This document shows, piece by piece, positions 63,712-64,000 of a stretch of DNA of 64,000 nucleotides (position 1 is the first letter of the stretch; each line of letters opens with the position of its first letter). Source of the stretch: Novosphingobium huizhouense. Its GTDB lineage: Bacteria > Pseudomonadota > Alphaproteobacteria > Sphingomonadales > Sphingomonadaceae. A program made the translations under genes and the position numbers. The DNA lies in contig NZ_JAILXZ010000001.1 in the NCBI RefSeq assembly GCF_020179475.1, positions 682,001 through 746,000 on the forward strand, given 5' to 3'. Below the pieces are notes generated by a model. It was not told the DNA's origin. It ran no database searches and saw only the letters and a program-made list of their open reading frames with translations.

Positions 63712-64000
63712 ATGGCAAGCCGGGCACTATCGACTGCGGGATCGCCCCGCGCGCGCGGCGCTTCCGCGCCCGCAGGCCCGCGCCCGGCCGCGCGTGGCGA
63801 CTGGCGCGCCATCCTGCGCCGCAGCCTGCGCCGCAGCGCCGAGCTGATCGGCGGCGCGGCGCTGTTCGCGGCGCTGGTGTTCCTCGCGCTCGCGCTCGCC
63901 AGCTATACCCAGACCGATCCTTCGGGCAGCACTGCCTCGGGCAGCCCGGTCGAGAACTGGATGGGCCTGCCCGGCGCCTGGGCGGCCGAGCGCGTGCTGA
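63712..64000 (+). CDS. ftsK: DNA translocase FtsK, N-terminal part
   Basis: The gene is cut by the window end; 96 residues are visible. They contain an Arg/Ala-rich cytoplasmic N-terminus, the first membrane helix (IGGAALFAALVFLALALASY), and the SYTQTDPSGSTASGSP-VENWMGLPGAWAAERVL region typical of the FtsK N-terminal 4TM domain (split here). FtsK joins the division septum and pumps the chromosome termini to XerCD at dif. ATG 63712 follows GGAAGGGATCGCA. The motor domain lies beyond the window. Confidence 0.85.
   Translation, partial: MASRALSTAGSPRARGASAPAGPRPAARGDWRAILRRSLRRSAELIGGAALFAALVFLALALASYTQTDPSGSTASGSPVENWMGLPGAWAAERVL

Overview
The window is high-GC (mostly 65-70%) DNA from an alphaproteobacterium, most likely of the order Sphingomonadales (Novosphingobium, Sphingomonas or Erythrobacter relatives). 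The reasons are the mix of gene families (a GapR/DUF2312 protein, zf-CHCC and DUF1244 proteins, a fused ThiS-ThiG, a Ser-rich PEP-CTERM protein, DUF6165), the frequent GTG and TTG starts, and intergenic palindromes of kinds common in sphingomonads. This placement is inference from family content. I found no rRNA, tRNA or CRISPR array.

Positions 1 to about 13,920 are the right-hand end of a T7-like (podovirus-type) prophage on the plus strand. In order it holds an internal-virion/ejection cassette of four proteins (one with a lytic transglycosylase domain and an ADP-ribosyltransferase-like region), a 609-bp gap with a tandem operator-like repeat, a tail-fibre adapter overlapping a beta-helix tailspike, a secreted-looking receptor-binding-type protein, and a tightly overlapped lysis cassette (small membrane proteins around an N-acetylmuramidase endolysin). 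Capsid, portal and integrase genes would lie left of the window.

From 14.2 kb onward the DNA looks chromosomal. 14-25 kb: ppx/gppA-rlmE, gapR, a stress-type SDR, a secreted amidohydrolase, a CPBP protease, yebC-DUF3147-ruvC, and ruvA-ruvB, with a GT22-like mannosyltransferase gene lying backwards between ruvC and ruvA. 25-36 kb: PEP-CTERM protein, acnA, two DMT transporters, two L,D-transpeptidase-type proteins, an overlapping parDE-DMT-GNAT operon, and GNAT-ispG. 36-42 kb: a small secreted protein, GFA protein, tldD, zinc-finger protein, ABC ATPase, nadB and a GlsB/YeaQ membrane protein. 42-48 kb: class I ribonucleotide reductase nrdA and nrdB, separated by a Fur-box-controlled PepSY protein and a DUF2171 protein. 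48-53 kb: a palindrome-rich orphan block with a strong promoter and operator, fused thiSG, a MerC-family protein with a Zur-like box, ctaA, and rplM-rpsI. 53-57 kb: a compact glycosyltransferase operon, one member of which is cut by an in-frame amber codon. 57-64 kb: a PfkB kinase, HPP protein, DUF1244, pyk, a cupin, a diguanylate cyclase, a YggS protein, a ThiE/TenI-like protein and the start of ftsK.

The most notable regulatory observation is the 540-bp nrdA leader. It carries a NrdR-box pair in the expected 31-bp register and a perfect alphaproteobacterial LexA motif (GTTC-N7-GTTC), which suggests joint control of dNTP supply by nucleotide status and DNA damage. The most puzzling block is 48.38-48.97 kb: a near-consensus promoter with a perfect palindrome between its -35 and -10 elements, followed by about 520 bp of GC-rich DNA without a convincing ORF, reading into the antisense strand of thiSG.
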